Shown here piece by piece: positions 52,319 through 60,135 of a stretch of DNA of 64,000 nt. The stretch is taken from contig JAAESI010000224.1 in assembly GCA_024229515.1 (NCBI GenBank), positions 1 through 64,000 on the forward strand, written 5' to 3'. The stretch's first letter is position 1; the number at the start of each line of letters is the position of its first letter. The notes under the pieces are model-generated. The model had not been told where the DNA came from. It saw nothing but the letters and a program-made list of their open reading frames with translations, and made no database searches. The position numbers and the translations under genes were made by a program. Source of the DNA: Pseudomonadota bacterium. GTDB taxonomy: Bacteria; Myxococcota_A; UBA796; UBA9615.

Positions 52319-52759
52319 GTGGAGATCAAGGTGGTCCCCAGCCGGGACCTGTACGACATCGAAGGAAGCGCGGTCCCCGTCGAGGGGGTGCGGCTCGATC
52401 TGACCTACAGCGGCGATCGCCTGACCCGCGTGGTCGGAACCTGGACCGTGGACTGGAGCACCTGGCAGCGCATCGACGCGGCCCGGCTCTTCCACCTGGA
52501 CCCGAACCTTCGGGGCAAGACCTTCTCGGGCTCCCTGACCGAAGACCGACCCGTCGAGATCGAGGCCTACCTGGACAGCAGCCTGATCGCCGGCGTCGCC
52601 GACCCGGACATGTTCGTCGTCGGAGCCAAGCTTCGCGGTGCGAGCGTCGATGACGCGTTCGCGCAGACGGAGTCCTGGTTCGCGATGTACGTGAAGCAGG
52701 CCGACCCCGAGCTTCCGGGGCTCAAGACCGGCTTCAAGACCAGCTGGGCACCGACCTGA
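52319..52759 (+). CDS. Small unknown protein of the RHS cassette
   Basis: A 146-residue protein from a GTG at 52319, 4 nt after the previous stop. The open frame extends further upstream but with Arg/Ser-rich shadow composition. It is predicted mostly beta (VEIKVVPSRDLYDIEG, RLDLTYSGDRLTRVVGTWTV, RPVEIEAYLD) with no Cys, signal peptide or membrane span, so it is cytoplasmic. Position as the third gene of a tightly spaced set suggests it works with the RHS protein or the 435-residue protein. An immunity role is possible but untested. No family recognised. Confidence 0.65.
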   Translation: MEIKVVPSRDLYDIEGSAVPVEGVRLDLTYSGDRLTRVVGTWTVDWSTWQRIDAARLFHLDPNLRGKTFSGSLTEDRPVEIEAYLDSSLIAGVADPDMFVVGAKLRGASVDDAFAQTESWFAMYVKQADPELPGLKTGFKTSWAPT

Positions 52760-53148
52760 TTGCAACCATCTGCCGGAGCATCGCGGCGCTGATCTTCATC
52801 GGCGCCGGCGTGCTGCATTTCCTCAACCCCGAGCCGTTCGTGCTCATCGTGCCGCCGTACCTGCCCGCGCCGGAGCTGCTGGTGGCAATCTCGGGCGTGT
52901 TCGAGGTGCTGGGCGGCGTCGGCCTGCTCATCCCCCGGACCCGCGTCGCCGCCGGCTGGGGACTCATCGCCCTGCTGATCGCGGTCTACCCGGCCAACGT
53001 CCACATGCTCGTCAACGAGGTCTACCTCCCCGACATGCCGCAAGAGAAGTGGCTGCTGTGGGTGCGGATGCCGGTCCAGTTCGTGTTCGCCGCGCTGGTG
53101 ATCGTGGGCGCGGGGATCTGGCCCCGGTCCGACGGCGACGACGGCTAA
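52759..53148 (+). CDS. DoxX-like small membrane protein
   Basis: A 129-residue protein with four hydrophobic segments, matching DoxX-like proteins (GAGVLHFLNPEPFVLIVPPY, then GVFEVLGGVGLLIPRTRVAAGWGLIALLIAVYPANVHM). The first conventional start, GTG 52810, would cut the first membrane span in half. The coding pattern extends back to an ATT at 52759 that overlaps the previous TGA (tgATT), giving a normal family length. I therefore place the start there, with low certainty for the exact codon. DoxX proteins are linked to redox or sulfur metabolism in some bacteria. It overlaps the convergent DUF423 gene by 4 nt. Confidence 0.75.
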   Translation: MATICRSIAALIFIGAGVLHFLNPEPFVLIVPPYLPAPELLVAISGVFEVLGGVGLLIPRTRVAAGWGLIALLIAVYPANVHMLVNEVYLPDMPQEKWLLWVRMPVQFVFAALVIVGAGIWPRSDGDDG

Positions 53149-53516
53149 CCAGGGCGCGACGCCCACGCCAACGAGACCCACCCGGCGGTCAGCGCCAACC
53201 CGCCGAGGGGGGTGATCACCCCGACCCCCTGGACGCCCAACGCGATGGCGTACAGCGAGCCCGAGAACAGCACCACGCCAACCGCAAACAGCCACCCTGC
53301 GGCCCGCGGCTGCCGGGGATGCGCGGCCGTCGCAAGCAACGCGAGGCTGTGGACCAGGTGGTACTGAGCGCCGGTCTTCCACGCCGACAGCAGCGCGGGG
53401 TCGTCCACGACCGCCTTCAGTCCGTGGGCACCGAAGGCCCCCAGCAGCACGGCGAGGGCACCCATAACGGCGCCAACGGCCCACCAGGGGGAGATCGAGG
53501 AAGAGTCACCGCTCAC
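53145..53516 (-). CDS. DUF423 small membrane protein
   Basis: A 123-residue protein from a GTG 4 nt after the histidine kinase stop. Four hydrophobic segments and the motifs LLGAFGAHGLK, WKTGAQYHLVHSLALL, LFSGSLYAIAL and VITPLGGLALTAGW are characteristic of the DUF423 (YgdD-like) inner-membrane family. Function is unknown in all members. Length is as usual for the family. Confidence 0.92.
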   Translation of the reverse strand: MSGDSSSISPWWAVGAVMGALAVLLGAFGAHGLKAVVDDPALLSAWKTGAQYHLVHSLALLATAAHPRQPRAAGWLFAVGVVLFSGSLYAIALGVQGVGVITPLGGLALTAGWVSLAWASRPG

Positions 53517-53520
53517 GGAA

Positions 53521-54654
53521 TCAGTCGGCCAGCGACTCGGCCACTCGCCGCAGGACCGTCGCCAGCCGGAACGGCTTGTCCAACAGCCCGACCGCGTCGG
53601 GGCTCTCGCCGTAGCGCGCGAGCACGCGGTCGCCGTACCCGGACATCAGCAGCACCCTGAGCCCCGGCTGCTTCTTCTGCAGCAGCCGGGCGAGCTCCAC
53701 GCCGTCCAACTCGGGCATCGCCACGTCCGTCAGCAGCAGCGACGGCTTGGTCTGCATCTTCCGCCACACCGCGAGGGCGTGGCCGCCGTTGCGGGCGGTC
53801 TCCACGATGTACCCCTCGGCCTCCAGCGCGGCCTGGATCGTGTTGCGGATCGTGGGCTCGTCGTCGACCACGAGGATCCGCGCACCGGCGGCTTCCACCA
53901 CCGGTTCGATCTCGATCGTCTTGGGTTCCACCGAGCGATCGCTCATGGGGAACAGCACTTCGACCGTGGTCCCCTCGTTGGGGGCGCTGGTGATCCGCAC
54001 CGATCCACCCGCGCGGGCGACCACGTCCTGGACGATCGCCAGCCCGAGCCCCGTGCCCTTGCCCACCTCCTTGGTGGTGAAGAAGGGCTCCAACGCACGC
54101 TCCGAGATCTCCGGGGTCATGCCCATGCCGTCGTCGCTGACCGCCACGCGGACCCAGCGGCCGCGCCGCAGGTCCACCGAGTCCGCCCAGATCGTGACGG
54201 TGCCATCGTTCGACACCGCGTCCCGGGCGTTGGTGACGAGGTTCAGCAGCACCTGCTCCAGCGCCGACGGGTGGACCTCGATCGTCAGCCCCGTCTCCTT
54301 GAGGGCCACCTCGAACTTCACGTTCGTGGGGACCATGCGACGCAAGACCGGCGCCAGGCTCGAGACGTCCTTGCCGAGGTCCACCACGCGCGTGTCGCCC
54401 CCTCGCTCGCGGGTGAACGCAAGGAGCCGGCCGGCCAACTCGGAGGCGCGTTCGGCGGACTGCATGGCATCGACGAGGTGCCGGTCCGCGGCGCTGTCGG
54501 GGACCGTGTCGCGGCGCGCCAGCTCCAGGGAGCTGACCATGGCCTGCAACAGGTTGTTGAAGTCGTGAGCAATGCCCCCGGCGAGCATGCCGAGCGCTCG
54601 AACCTTCTGCGCCTGCAGGTCCCACCCCGAGTCGCTTCGATCTTCGTCTCCCAT
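53521..54654 (-). CDS. Soluble hybrid histidine kinase with receiver domain
   Basis: A 377-residue cytoplasmic protein. The N-terminus goes directly into a HisKA helix with phosphorylatable His 30 (GGIAHDFNNLL), so there is no sensor domain; an input partner must act in trans. The HATPase domain follows (LLNLVTNARDAV N-box, DDGMGM G1, GKGTGLGLAIV G2). After a 15-residue linker there is a C-terminal receiver: ILVVDDE acidic pair, LLTDVAMPELDG with the phospho-acceptor Asp, and Lys in LLDKPF. All catalytic residues are present. No DNA-binding output is fused. It is divergent from the HAD gene with a 32-bp gap. Confidence 0.92.
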   Translation of the reverse strand: MGDEDRSDSGWDLQAQKVRALGMLAGGIAHDFNNLLQAMVSSLELARRDTVPDSAADRHLVDAMQSAERASELAGRLLAFTRERGGDTRVVDLGKDVSSLAPVLRRMVPTNVKFEVALKETGLTIEVHPSALEQVLLNLVTNARDAVSNDGTVTIWADSVDLRRGRWVRVAVSDDGMGMTPEISERALEPFFTTKEVGKGTGLGLAIVQDVVARAGGSVRITSAPNEGTTVEVLFPMSDRSVEPKTIEIEPVVEAAGARILVVDDEPTIRNTIQAALEAEGYIVETARNGGHALAVWRKMQTKPSLLLTDVAMPELDGVELARLLQKKQPGLRVLLMSGYGDRVLARYGESPDAVGLLDKPFRLATVLRRVAESLAD

Positions 54655-54663
54655 GCTGGCCGG

Positions 54664-54669
54664 AGGCTA
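54664..54669 (-). promoter_or_regulatory. Candidate -10 element, leaderless spacing
   Basis: Minus-strand TAGCCT ends 9 nt before the ATG at 54654 and no Shine-Dalgarno is visible in between. Confidence 0.3.
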
Positions 54670-54686
54670 GCAGGGAACCTCATGCC

Positions 54687-55256
54687 ATGTCGAAGGCGCT
54701 CCTGGTGTTCGATCTCGGCGGCGTGCTCGTGGACGTCGAGTTCCCCCGCTTCGCGCACGCGGTCCTCGACCGAGACCCCGACGCCGACCTGGACGAGCTC
54801 CTCGCGGCCTGCGCGAGCCCCGCCAAGGCCGACCTCGACCGCGGCCGCATCTCGCCCCGCGAGTTCCTCGCCCAACTCCCCACCCGGGCCAAGGCCGACT
54901 CCCTGTTCCCCCTCTGGTCGGGCATCTTCGCGGCCCGCCCCGCCGCCGCCGCCGCCGCGCTCGCCCGCCTCACTTCGTACGAGACCTGGATGCTGTCGGA
55001 CACGGACCCCGCGCACTTCCTCCGGGTGCTCAACGACCACCCCTACCTCCGTGGGTTCGACCGGTACCTGCTTTCGTACGACCGGGGCCTGATCAAGGGC
55101 GACGAGGGGAGCTTCGATCCGTTGATCGCGAAACTGAACGACGGCTGGACCGTACGGTTCTGGGACGACCGCCCGGAGTTGGTGGACGCCGCCCGCAGCC
55201 ACGGCATCGACGCCCGGCTGTTCACGACTTGGGACGAATGGGAAGGTGTGGCATGA
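54687..55256 (+). CDS. HAD-superfamily hydrolase
   Basis: A 189-residue protein of the haloacid dehalogenase fold. Motif I is VFDLGGVLVD: the first Asp (nucleophile) is present but the usual second Asp is Gly-Gly, as in the YihX/epoxide-hydrolase-N-terminal subgroup. Motif II is the Ser in WMLSDTDP, motif III Lys is in LIKGDEGSF, and motif IV is WDDRPELVDAA. A short helical cap follows motif I. Probably a small phosphatase; substrate unknown. Its stop overlaps the msrB start as ATGA, so the two are co-translated. Confidence 0.88.
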   Translation: MSKALLVFDLGGVLVDVEFPRFAHAVLDRDPDADLDELLAACASPAKADLDRGRISPREFLAQLPTRAKADSLFPLWSGIFAARPAAAAAALARLTSYETWMLSDTDPAHFLRVLNDHPYLRGFDRYLLSYDRGLIKGDEGSFDPLIAKLNDGWTVRFWDDRPELVDAARSHGIDARLFTTWDEWEGVA

Positions 55257-55636
55257 AGAGCGACGACGAATGGAAGGCCCAACTGACCCCCGAGCAGTAC
55301 CAGGTCCTGCGCAAGCAAGGCACCGAGCGGGCGTTCACGGGGAAGTACTGGAACACCAAGACCGCCGGCACCTACCAATGCGCCGGGTGTGGAACCGAGT
55401 TGTTCCGCAGCGACGACAAGTTTGACAGCGGCTGCGGTTGGCCTTCCTACACCCAACCGCTCTCCGAAGAGGTCGTCGAAACCCAAACAGACCGAAGCTG
55501 GATGATGAAGCGCACGGAGGTCCATTGCCGCGCTTGCGGCGGTCACCTCGGTCACATCTTCGACGACGGCCCCAAGCCGACAGGCTTGCGTTACTGCATA
55601 AACTCGTGTTCCTTGGATTTGGTGGTGGACGACTAG
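55253..55636 (+). CDS. msrB: Peptide-methionine (R)-S-oxide reductase MsrB
   Basis: A 127-residue enzyme that reduces methionine-R-sulfoxide in proteins or free form. Zinc site: two CxxC pairs (CAGC at 43-46, CRAC at 92-95). The active Cys is in RYCINSC (Cys 115), with the recycling-type Cys 61 in SGCGWPS. The family's GWPSYTQP and GHLGHIFDDGP blocks are intact. Length is normal. It is translationally coupled to the HAD hydrolase and followed 7 nt later by the GGDEF-EAL gene, all one operon. Confidence 0.96.
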   Translation: MKSDDEWKAQLTPEQYQVLRKQGTERAFTGKYWNTKTAGTYQCAGCGTELFRSDDKFDSGCGWPSYTQPLSEEVVETQTDRSWMMKRTEVHCRACGGHLGHIFDDGPKPTGLRYCINSCSLDLVVDD

Positions 55637-55643
55637 GAATGTC

Positions 55644-57578
55644 ATGACTCTCGACCGATTGATCGGTCCCCCAGATGCGGTTGTCGGCGTGACGGATCGA
55701 CTCCGTGCACGGCTGATCTCAGCTCTGTTGCTCGCCGCTGTGCCCTTGGGTTGGTTCGCCACGTTGGCCTGGCTGGCCGTCGCCGACTCCCTCGGCCCCG
55801 CCGACTACTCGATTCTTGCCGTCGGCAACACCGGGATCCTCCTGGGCTACTTGTTGAGTCGCACGAGCCGGTTCAGGCAGGCAGCACTGCTCGCCATCGC
55901 CGTCGTCCACGCCTGCTGTTGGTCGATGGCGCTGCTGCAGACCGACCCGATCGACATGGTCTTCGGCCTGCAGTTCACGGTGGTGGGGGTGGCCCTCGCC
56001 GGGGCGACGCTTCCGCGAACGGAGACGCTGTGGGTGGGGCTCATCAACCTGATCGCCTGCACTGCGATCCTCGTCTTCGAGCCCGAACTGGGTCTGCCCG
56101 AGGCGCAGGGCGCGCTGGGCCTCCTGGTGTTCATCACCGGCCTCTCGGTCACGTCGGCGCTTCTGACGGAGCGTGACCACCACACGCTCCAGCGCCGGAG
56201 CCTGGAGCTTCGGGCGAGCCAGGAACAGCTCCGCCACAGCGCCCTTCATGACGAACTCACCGGGCTCCCCAACCGCAGCCTGCTCGCCGATCGGCTCGGT
56301 CAGGCGCTGACGCTGGCCCGCCGCCGCCCCGAGCACTACTTCGCGGTTCTGTTCCTGGATCTGGACCACTTCAAGGTCGTCAACGACTCGCTCGGCCACC
56401 ACGTCGGGGACCGCCTGCTCGTCGAGGTCGCCCGGCGCCTCCGCACGTGCGTGCGCCCCGGAGACACCATCGCCCGACTCGGAGGCGACGAGTTCATCAT
56501 CCTGCTGACCGATCTGGCCGACTCCAAGGACGTTGAACGGGTCACAGCTCGGGTCCAGGAGGTCTTCGAAGCCCCCTTCAACGTCGCGGGCCACGAGGTG
56601 CAGACGACCGCGAGCGTGGGCGTCGCCGCGGGCGAGCTGAGCTACACCCGGCCCGAGGAGTTGCTCCGCGACGCCGACACCGCCATGTACCGGGCCAAGG
56701 CGTTGGGCCGCTCCCGCACCGAGCAGTTCGAGGCCTCGATGCGGGTCAAGGCGTTGGCCCGCCTGGGCACCGAGATCGGCATCCGGCAGGGGCTGGACGA
56801 AGACCAGTTCGTCGTCCACTACCAGCCGATCGTCTCGCTGGGGACCCGCAAGATCCTGTCGTTCGAGGCGTTGGTTCGCTGGCAGCACCCCGAGGCGGGG
56901 CTCGTCGGGCCGGACCAGTTCATCCAGGTCGCGGAGGAGACCGGGCTCATCGAGCAGCTCGGCGCTCACGTGCTCGAGGTAGCGTGCCGGGACGCCTGCC
57001 AGTGGCCCAGCTCGATCGGATTGCACGTGAACGTGAGCCCCCGCCAGTTTCGCCGGCGGGGCGGCCCGCAGCAGCTCGCGAAGATCGTGAGCGACAGCGG
57101 CATCGAGCCCAACCGCGTCACGCTCGAGCTGACCGAGGGGATCTTGATGGCCGATCCCGAGCACAGCCGGGTCATGCTCGACGCCTTCCGGGAGTCGGGC
57201 ATCCGCATCGATGTCGACGACTTCGGCACCGGCTACAGCTCGCTGGCCTACCTCCACCAGTTCGCGTTGGACGGCCTGAAGGTCGACCAGAGCTTCGTCG
57301 CGGCGTTGGACACCCGAGACGACGTGGTGCGCTCGGTGGTGGCGCTCTGCCAGGGCATGGACCTGCGGCTCACGGCCGAGGGCGTGGAGACCGAAGCGCA
57401 GCTCATCAAGCTCCTAAGCCTGGACTGCGAACGGGGGCAGGGATGGCTGTTCGGCCGACCCAAGGACGCCGCTGCGACCCTCGCCATGGTGCGACGAAAA
57501 GCATCGGGTCGGTACCTCGCCCAGGTGACCGAACCGGGGCGCGAACTGTCCACCGACCCGGACATCGGCGGGCTATGA
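55644..57578 (+). CDS. Membrane GGDEF-EAL cyclic-di-GMP enzyme
   Basis: A 644-residue protein. Residues about 25-175 contain five or six membrane spans (MASE-like, no recognised ligand site). The GGDEF domain is at about 195-360: DELTGLPNR, RLGGDEF intact near 279, with RPGD five residues upstream matching the product-inhibition I-site. The EAL domain is at about 375-620: SFEALVRW, NVSPRQF, DDFGTGYSSL, LKVDQSF, EGVETEAQ and GQGWLFGRP. Metal and catalytic residues look complete (the usual ELTES reads ELTEG), so both synthesis and hydrolysis are possible. Last gene of the HAD-msrB operon. Confidence 0.94.
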   Translation: MTLDRLIGPPDAVVGVTDRLRARLISALLLAAVPLGWFATLAWLAVADSLGPADYSILAVGNTGILLGYLLSRTSRFRQAALLAIAVVHACCWSMALLQTDPIDMVFGLQFTVVGVALAGATLPRTETLWVGLINLIACTAILVFEPELGLPEAQGALGLLVFITGLSVTSALLTERDHHTLQRRSLELRASQEQLRHSALHDELTGLPNRSLLADRLGQALTLARRRPEHYFAVLFLDLDHFKVVNDSLGHHVGDRLLVEVARRLRTCVRPGDTIARLGGDEFIILLTDLADSKDVERVTARVQEVFEAPFNVAGHEVQTTASVGVAAGELSYTRPEELLRDADTAMYRAKALGRSRTEQFEASMRVKALARLGTEIGIRQGLDEDQFVVHYQPIVSLGTRKILSFEALVRWQHPEAGLVGPDQFIQVAEETGLIEQLGAHVLEVACRDACQWPSSIGLHVNVSPRQFRRRGGPQQLAKIVSDSGIEPNRVTLELTEGILMADPEHSRVMLDAFRESGIRIDVDDFGTGYSSLAYLHQFALDGLKVDQSFVAALDTRDDVVRSVVALCQGMDLRLTAEGVETEAQLIKLLSLDCERGQGWLFGRPKDAAATLAMVRRKASGRYLAQVTEPGRELSTDPDIGGL

Positions 57579-57616
57579 CCCTGGATCGGGGCGCTTTGTT
57601 CGTGTAGGTGGCCGCC

Positions 57617-58621
57617 ATGCTGACGCGTACTTGGCTGCTCTCCCTCCTCCTGACCGCCCTCATGGTCGCCCCCGCATTTGCGGTCTGCCCTTCGTCGGTC
57701 CAGATCCTCGATTCGCTGTACTGCTCCAGTGAGATCGACAGCTTCGTGGACCACACGCAGCCGTCGTACCTGGGCGGTGAGTGCGAGACGAACGACTGCT
57801 ACGCCTGCGGCGAGCCCTTCGACGAGCAGGCGCAGATCGCCCCCGAGGCGGTCTACACGTTCAACTGCCAGGTCACCGGCGACGTCACGCTGCTGATCAC
57901 CAACCTCCCCTGCGACCTCGACATCTACGTCCTGGACGACAGCTGCGACCCGTTCACGGGCTGCGTGGAGGGCTCCACTGCGAGCTTCGCCGTCGACGAC
58001 TCGGTGACCTTCACGTGCACCGCCGGGGCGACCCACTACGTCGTCGTCGAGGCCTACGGCACCGCCCACCTGGACATCGCGTCGGGCCCCTGCACCGACC
58101 CCTCCGGCAACGTCTACTCGCCCGACTACACGCTCAGCTTCGACGTCAGCGCGTCGACCGGCTGCAACGAGGACTGCGCCGACGGCATCGACAACGACAA
58201 CGACAGCACCATCGACTGCGCCGACCCCGACTGCGGCGGCGAGGACGTCTGCTGCGACCTCGACGACGACAGCTACTTCGCCGAGGACTGCGGCGGCCCC
58301 GACTGCGACGACAACGACGCCACGGTCTACCCGGGCGCGCCCGAGCTCGAGGATGGCGTCGACAACGACTGCGACGGCGCCATCGACGACGGCACCGACA
58401 GCTACGACGACGGCGACGCCACCGACGACGACGACTCGGGCGCGGACGACGACGACACCGCGGGCGAGCTCCCCGACCCCGACGACATCGACCTGGGCGA
58501 GCCGGACACGTTCGGCTGCGACTGCGACAGCTGCGGCAGCAACGCCGCGGGCGGCGGCACCGCCCCGGGGGTCCTGGGACTGCTGCTGCTGGTCGGCTTT
58601 AGAAGGTTCCGAACGCGCTGA
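57617..58621 (+). CDS. Secreted PPC / Asp-repeat protein with MYXO-CTERM tail
   Basis: A 334-residue protein; ATG 57617 gives a clean signal peptide (LTRTWLLSLLLTALMVAPAF). Residues about 25-180 form a Cys-containing PPC-like jelly roll (CDLDIYVLDDSCDP). Residues about 182-260 hold two Asp/Cys repeats (DGIDNDNDSTIDCADPDC, and VDNDCDG), the same motif as the giant lipoprotein. A poly-Asp linker follows, then GCDCDSCGSNAAGGG, a hydrophobic segment and FRRFRTR, i.e. a MYXO-CTERM-like sorting tail. It thus combines the giant protein's modules with a different anchoring route. The 3' end overlaps the convergent gene by 23 nt. Confidence 0.85.
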   Translation: MLTRTWLLSLLLTALMVAPAFAVCPSSVQILDSLYCSSEIDSFVDHTQPSYLGGECETNDCYACGEPFDEQAQIAPEAVYTFNCQVTGDVTLLITNLPCDLDIYVLDDSCDPFTGCVEGSTASFAVDDSVTFTCTAGATHYVVVEAYGTAHLDIASGPCTDPSGNVYSPDYTLSFDVSASTGCNEDCADGIDNDNDSTIDCADPDCGGEDVCCDLDDDSYFAEDCGGPDCDDNDATVYPGAPELEDGVDNDCDGAIDDGTDSYDDGDATDDDDSGADDDDTAGELPDPDDIDLGEPDTFGCDCDSCGSNAAGGGTAPGVLGLLLLVGFRRFRTR

Positions 58622-59083
58622 AGGCGACCCCACCGTCGACGGTGGGCACCATCATGAAGCGGACTGCGCCGCGGTTCTGCATACGTCCCGACTCCATCTG
58701 GGGGTTCGGCATGATCCCCTTCTCGCGCGGATCCGCGGTGATCTTCCCGGTCGCGTAGGCGATGCCGAAGCCGAACTGCAGGCCACCGACGACGAGGTCC
58801 GCGATGCCCGCGGCGAGCGAGATCACGGCCATGGGCACATGCAGGATGCGCTCGTTGTCGCCGTCGGCGTTCCGCTGCTGCAGCTGGGGCACGTAGTCCC
58901 GGCCGAAGCGGACCAGGTGCGTGATCCCGGCGGGCATCATCGCCGGCAGCGAGGTGATGCCGACCAGCGCCTTCTGGGTCTGGATGTCCGCCCCGCGGCG
59001 GCGGAGATGTGGCCGGGGATGATGCCGGCGAACACCGGCACGACCGTCTGCAGGCCGTAGACGAACACCAGCTCGCTGACCAT
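58599..59083 (-). pseudogene. Membrane protein gene split by a one-base frameshift
   Basis: From ATG 59083 the frame encodes VSELVFVYGLQTVVPVFAGI and then leaves its natural frame in the GC-only stretch near 58992-59010. The continuation, GADIQTQKALVGITSLPAMM onward, is open to the TAA at 58599. One missing base (or two extra) in the tract would restore a single protein of about 160 residues with two membrane segments and a polar C-terminus. The start lies 4 nt after the upstream gene's stop, so it was the second gene of an operon. Function unknown; either a genuine lesion or a sequencing error. Confidence 0.6.
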
Positions 59084-59086
59084 GCC

Positions 59087-60085
59087 CTACACCGCCACGC
59101 CGGCATCGATGTCGTCGGGTCCGCTGTCGGGGATGTGCTGCACGGAGCTGAGCGTCGAGAAGACGACGGGAAGCGTGATCCCCCGGTGACGCTCGGTGTT
59201 GTTGCGCGCGATCTGGTCGCCCGCGATGGTCAGGCCGACGCCGACGCCGCCCATGATGTAGCTCCCGATGAGCGACTTTCCGCCCCAGCAGTAGACGTCA
59301 TAGTCGAACGTCTCCCAGCCCTTGGGCAGCTCGCCGTCCTCGGTGCAGTTGGTGCGGTGCCCGTCCGCGGAGGCGGCCGAAGCGCCCTCTTCGCCGGCCA
59401 TCTCCTTGTCCGCGGCGATCGTCGCTTCACGGTTGCCGAAGATGGACTCGGCGTTGGCGATGGACTCGGCGTTGGCGCCGGGCAGCGCGGCCTGGAACTC
59501 GGGCGTCAGCATCAACGCGAGCAACGCCTTGGTGCCTTCGGCGAAAGCCTGGGAGAAGCCGTCCTCGAAGGGGTCGGACATGCGGATGACGTTCTGCACG
59601 CCCTGGCTCGCCTGCACGCCGCCTTCCCAGACCGGCTCGGAGCCCCCCACGGCGAACACCTGGAGGTTGGCGCTGAAGCCGAACTGCAGGTGCGGCCCCA
59701 TGCCGTCGCCCCACAGCTTGGTCAGCTGCACGTGCACGCGCGGCAGGCTCGCGTCCTCGCCGACCTTGGCGTCGTAGCCGCCCGCGCGGAGCACGTCAGC
59801 GGCCCAGTTGGCGACCACCACGTCGGCGTGGTCGGTCTTCATGGCGCCGCTGAAGATGCCGGACGGGATGCCGTAGGAGCCGCGCTCCTGGGCGATCAGG
59901 GGCAGCTCGGCGCCGCCCTTCTTCTCCTCCCGCGCGTTCTGGAACGTGACCGCGACGGCCGGTCCCCCCGAGTCCGCGATCGGCGCCTCGTACATCAGCC
60001 GCACCTTGCGTCCGGCCTCGGCCGACGTGGGGGCAAGAAACACCAGGGCAAGCGCAGCACACGCAACAGCAGCAGACCGATGCAT
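59087..60085 (-). CDS. Secreted protein of unknown function
   Basis: A 332-residue protein with a strong GGAGGAGG ribosome site and a cleavable signal peptide (SAAVACAALALVFLAP, AEA-G). The mature N-terminal 200 residues are alpha/beta with short stretches (VVVANWAADVLRAGGYDAKV, VHVQLTKLWGDGMGPHLQFG) resembling YajG/DUF4136-like envelope proteins of unknown role. There is an internal duplication NAESIANAESI and, further on, a Cys pair (NCTEDG, VYCWGG). The C-terminal portion has a Gly-rich hydrophobic segment (GSYIMGGVGVGLTIAG). It shares an operon with the split membrane gene downstream and is divergent from the TolC-like gene. Confidence 0.75.
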   Translation of the reverse strand: MHRSAAVACAALALVFLAPTSAEAGRKVRLMYEAPIADSGGPAVAVTFQNAREEKKGGAELPLIAQERGSYGIPSGIFSGAMKTDHADVVVANWAADVLRAGGYDAKVGEDASLPRVHVQLTKLWGDGMGPHLQFGFSANLQVFAVGGSEPVWEGGVQASQGVQNVIRMSDPFEDGFSQAFAEGTKALLALMLTPEFQAALPGANAESIANAESIFGNREATIAADKEMAGEEGASAASADGHRTNCTEDGELPKGWETFDYDVYCWGGKSLIGSYIMGGVGVGLTIAGDQIARNNTERHRGITLPVVFSTLSSVQHIPDSGPDDIDAGVAV

Positions 60086-60135
60086 GAATCCTCCTCCCGG
60101 ACACCACCCCGCGTCCGGTCGGGCAAGATCCTGCC

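Noticed and set aside
58402..59106. A 234-codon minus-strand frame opposite the 57617 gene
   Set aside because: Only its first 30 codons resemble a membrane protein; the rest is an Arg/Pro/Ser-rich shadow, consistent with the frameshift interpretation.
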